From positions 1 through 6,428 of the forward strand of contig JAIENH010000015.1 of NCBI GenBank assembly GCA_019751475.1: 6,428 bases of DNA, written 5' to 3'. The stretch is from Cyclobacteriaceae bacterium (GTDB taxonomy: Bacteria > Bacteroidota > Bacteroidia > Cytophagales > Cyclobacteriaceae). Shown one piece after another: positions 5,416 to 6,428 of the stretch. The notes under the pieces were generated by a model. That model ran no database searches and was not told where the DNA came from. It saw nothing but the letters and a program-made list of their open reading frames with translations. Both the position numbers and the translations under genes were made by a program. Position 1 is the stretch's first letter. The number at the start of each line of letters is the position of its first letter.

Positions 5416-6066
5416 ATGAACAGGATCATACTCAGTCTTCTTGTTTTTCTGATTTCATTTCCAGTTGTCTCTCAACCATTCATGTTTGTTTTTCTTAACA
5501 AGAAAACGGACAAAGCCGAACTGCCGAAAGAACAGGTGGACAAATTGATGGAGGGCCACATGGCCAACATCAACAGGTTGGCCAAAGAAGGAAAGTTGAT
5601 TGCGGCCGGCCCGTTTGATGGCGGGGGTGGAATTTTCATTTTTCGCTCGCAGTCAAAATCGGAAGTGGAAGAGTGGCTGAGCACAGACCCTGGTGTACAG
5701 GCAAAACGATGGGACGTAGAGATTTTTCCTTACCAGCCACGCACCAGCTCAGTGTGTGCTGTGCAAGAGCCTTATGAAATGACCGAATATCATTTCATTC
5801 GCTATGGTATTAACATGACCAAGTACACGGTAGCGCAGCTACCTGCGGAACTCCAGGAGCATGATGCGTACATCAAAAAAATTGTGGCTACGGGAAATGT
5901 CGTTGCGGAAGGCAGCCTCGGCCGGGATGAAGGCAACATTCTCATCATGAAGGGAGATCTTCAAAAAGAATTAATTGACAGCGAACCCGCCATCCAGAAG
6001 GAATACCTGGAGTTTGATCTCAAAAAACTTTTTATTGCGCGAGGCTCTTTCTGCGAGCCGAAGTAG
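5416..6066 (+). CDS. Exported protein with two YciI-like domains, 216 aa
   Basis: Residues 1-20 (MNRIILSLLVFLISFPVVSQ) form a clear signal peptide, so the protein should be periplasmic or secreted. It carries two YciI-like ferredoxin-type alpha/beta domains in tandem. The first (about 22-106) has GHMANINRLAKEGKLIAAGP (47-66) and STDPGVQAKRWDVEIFPY (89-106). The second (about 124-210) has EHDAYIKKIVATGNVVAEG (148-166) and DSEPAIQKEYLEF (188-200). The conserved YciI histidine is kept in both (H48, H149). The acidic partner is D91 in the first and appears as E190 in the second. The second copy is more diverged, and Cys114 in the linker and Cys213 near the end could form a disulfide. The frame is open upstream to a TTG at 5302, but that part translates the palindromic repeat, so the ATG at 5416 is the start. 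The catalytic role of YciI proteins is unsettled. Confidence 0.9.
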   Translation: MNRIILSLLVFLISFPVVSQPFMFVFLNKKTDKAELPKEQVDKLMEGHMANINRLAKEGKLIAAGPFDGGGGIFIFRSQSKSEVEEWLSTDPGVQAKRWDVEIFPYQPRTSSVCAVQEPYEMTEYHFIRYGINMTKYTVAQLPAELQEHDAYIKKIVATGNVVAEGSLGRDEGNILIMKGDLQKELIDSEPAIQKEYLEFDLKKLFIARGSFCEPK

Positions 6067-6428
6067 TTACTCTTCGCTCACTACCACTGCCAGCTTTTTG
6101 CCATCTCCGCTTACGGCAAGGCGCGTCACGCCCTTTAGTTTTGCATCTCCGGCAACACTGATCTCAGTCCACGCTGGGCCCTGGCCAGGCACAGCGTAAA
6201 AAAGTTTTACGCCATCGCTCATCACGATTTTACCATCCGGCAGCCAGCACAAATCCTCCTTGCCGGGAATGGTGGCCGTGATCACCGATGTCTTCAATGT
6301 TTGAGTAGCAAGTTTCTTGATAAACCATTCCTGGTCGGTGGCCTTGTGCACGTAGCTGATGGCCGATTCGCCTGGTATTTTGTGCAACGATCGCCCGATA
6401 TTGCTTTCTATGATGGTGTCTTTTTTTG
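6067..6428 (-). CDS. C-terminal part of a probable beta-propeller (TolB/WD40-like) protein, partial
   Basis: The frame is open from the right edge of the window to the TAA at 6069-6067 and gives 119 residues. The true start lies outside. No internal codon is a convincing start: the first candidate, a TTG at 6387, falls inside continuous homologous-looking sequence (NIGRSLHKIPGES). Two blade-like segments are visible, KEDLCWLPDGKIVMSDGVKLFYAVP and LKGVTRLAVSGDGKKLAVVVSE. The PDGK and GDGKKLAVV turns are typical of PD40/TolB-type propeller strands. Such domains usually bind proteins or ligands or sit in front of a peptidase domain, and with only the tail visible no function can be given. Its stop codon abuts the YciI-type gene's stop with no base between. 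Confidence 0.8.
   Translation of the reverse strand, partial: KKDTIIESNIGRSLHKIPGESAISYVHKATDQEWFIKKLATQTLKTSVITATIPGKEDLCWLPDGKIVMSDGVKLFYAVPGQGPAWTEISVAGDAKLKGVTRLAVSGDGKKLAVVVSEE

Overview
The window looks like an ordinary chromosomal stretch of a Bacteroidota genome, most plausibly Cytophagales-like. The reasons are the protein families, the lack of clear Shine-Dalgarno sequences before most starts, the many lipoproteins and exported proteins, and moderate GC. This placement is inferred from style and families, not from a marker gene. I see no phage, CRISPR, toxin-antitoxin, rRNA or tRNA content.

Layout. Positions 71-2049 hold three minus-strand genes in a row. Read in transcription order they are a TlpA-like exported thioredoxin (2049 to 1573), a peroxiredoxin-like exported thioredoxin-fold protein with CNTC and a C-terminal GCGIKWK motif (1539 to 931), and a lipoprotein of unknown function (886 to 71). 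Gaps are 33 and 44 bases, so they may form one envelope thiol-redox operon. A 329-base divergent region (2050-2378) separates them from a plus-strand VOC/glyoxalase-fold gene (2379-2768). That gene ends one base from the end of a small convergent hypothetical gene (3036 to 2770).

From 3156 runs a plus-strand pair: a lipoprotein (3156-4121) and, three bases later, a class V PLP-dependent aminotransferase-like enzyme (4125-5267). Directly after the aminotransferase stop codon lies a 126-base nested palindrome (5268-5393). It has perfect 17-base terminal inverted repeats and two related REP-like hairpin units facing each other, and is the most distinctive non-coding structure here. An exported protein with two YciI-like domains follows (5416-6066). 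It ends flush against the end of a convergent gene fragment that runs off the right edge (6067-6428) and encodes the last part of a probable beta-propeller protein.

Most proteins carry signal peptides or lipoboxes, so the region is rich in cell-envelope functions. The redox pair is the one set of genes whose joint job can be guessed (periplasmic thiol/disulfide chemistry). The rest are not obviously one pathway. I did not find a convincing previously undescribed multi-gene system.
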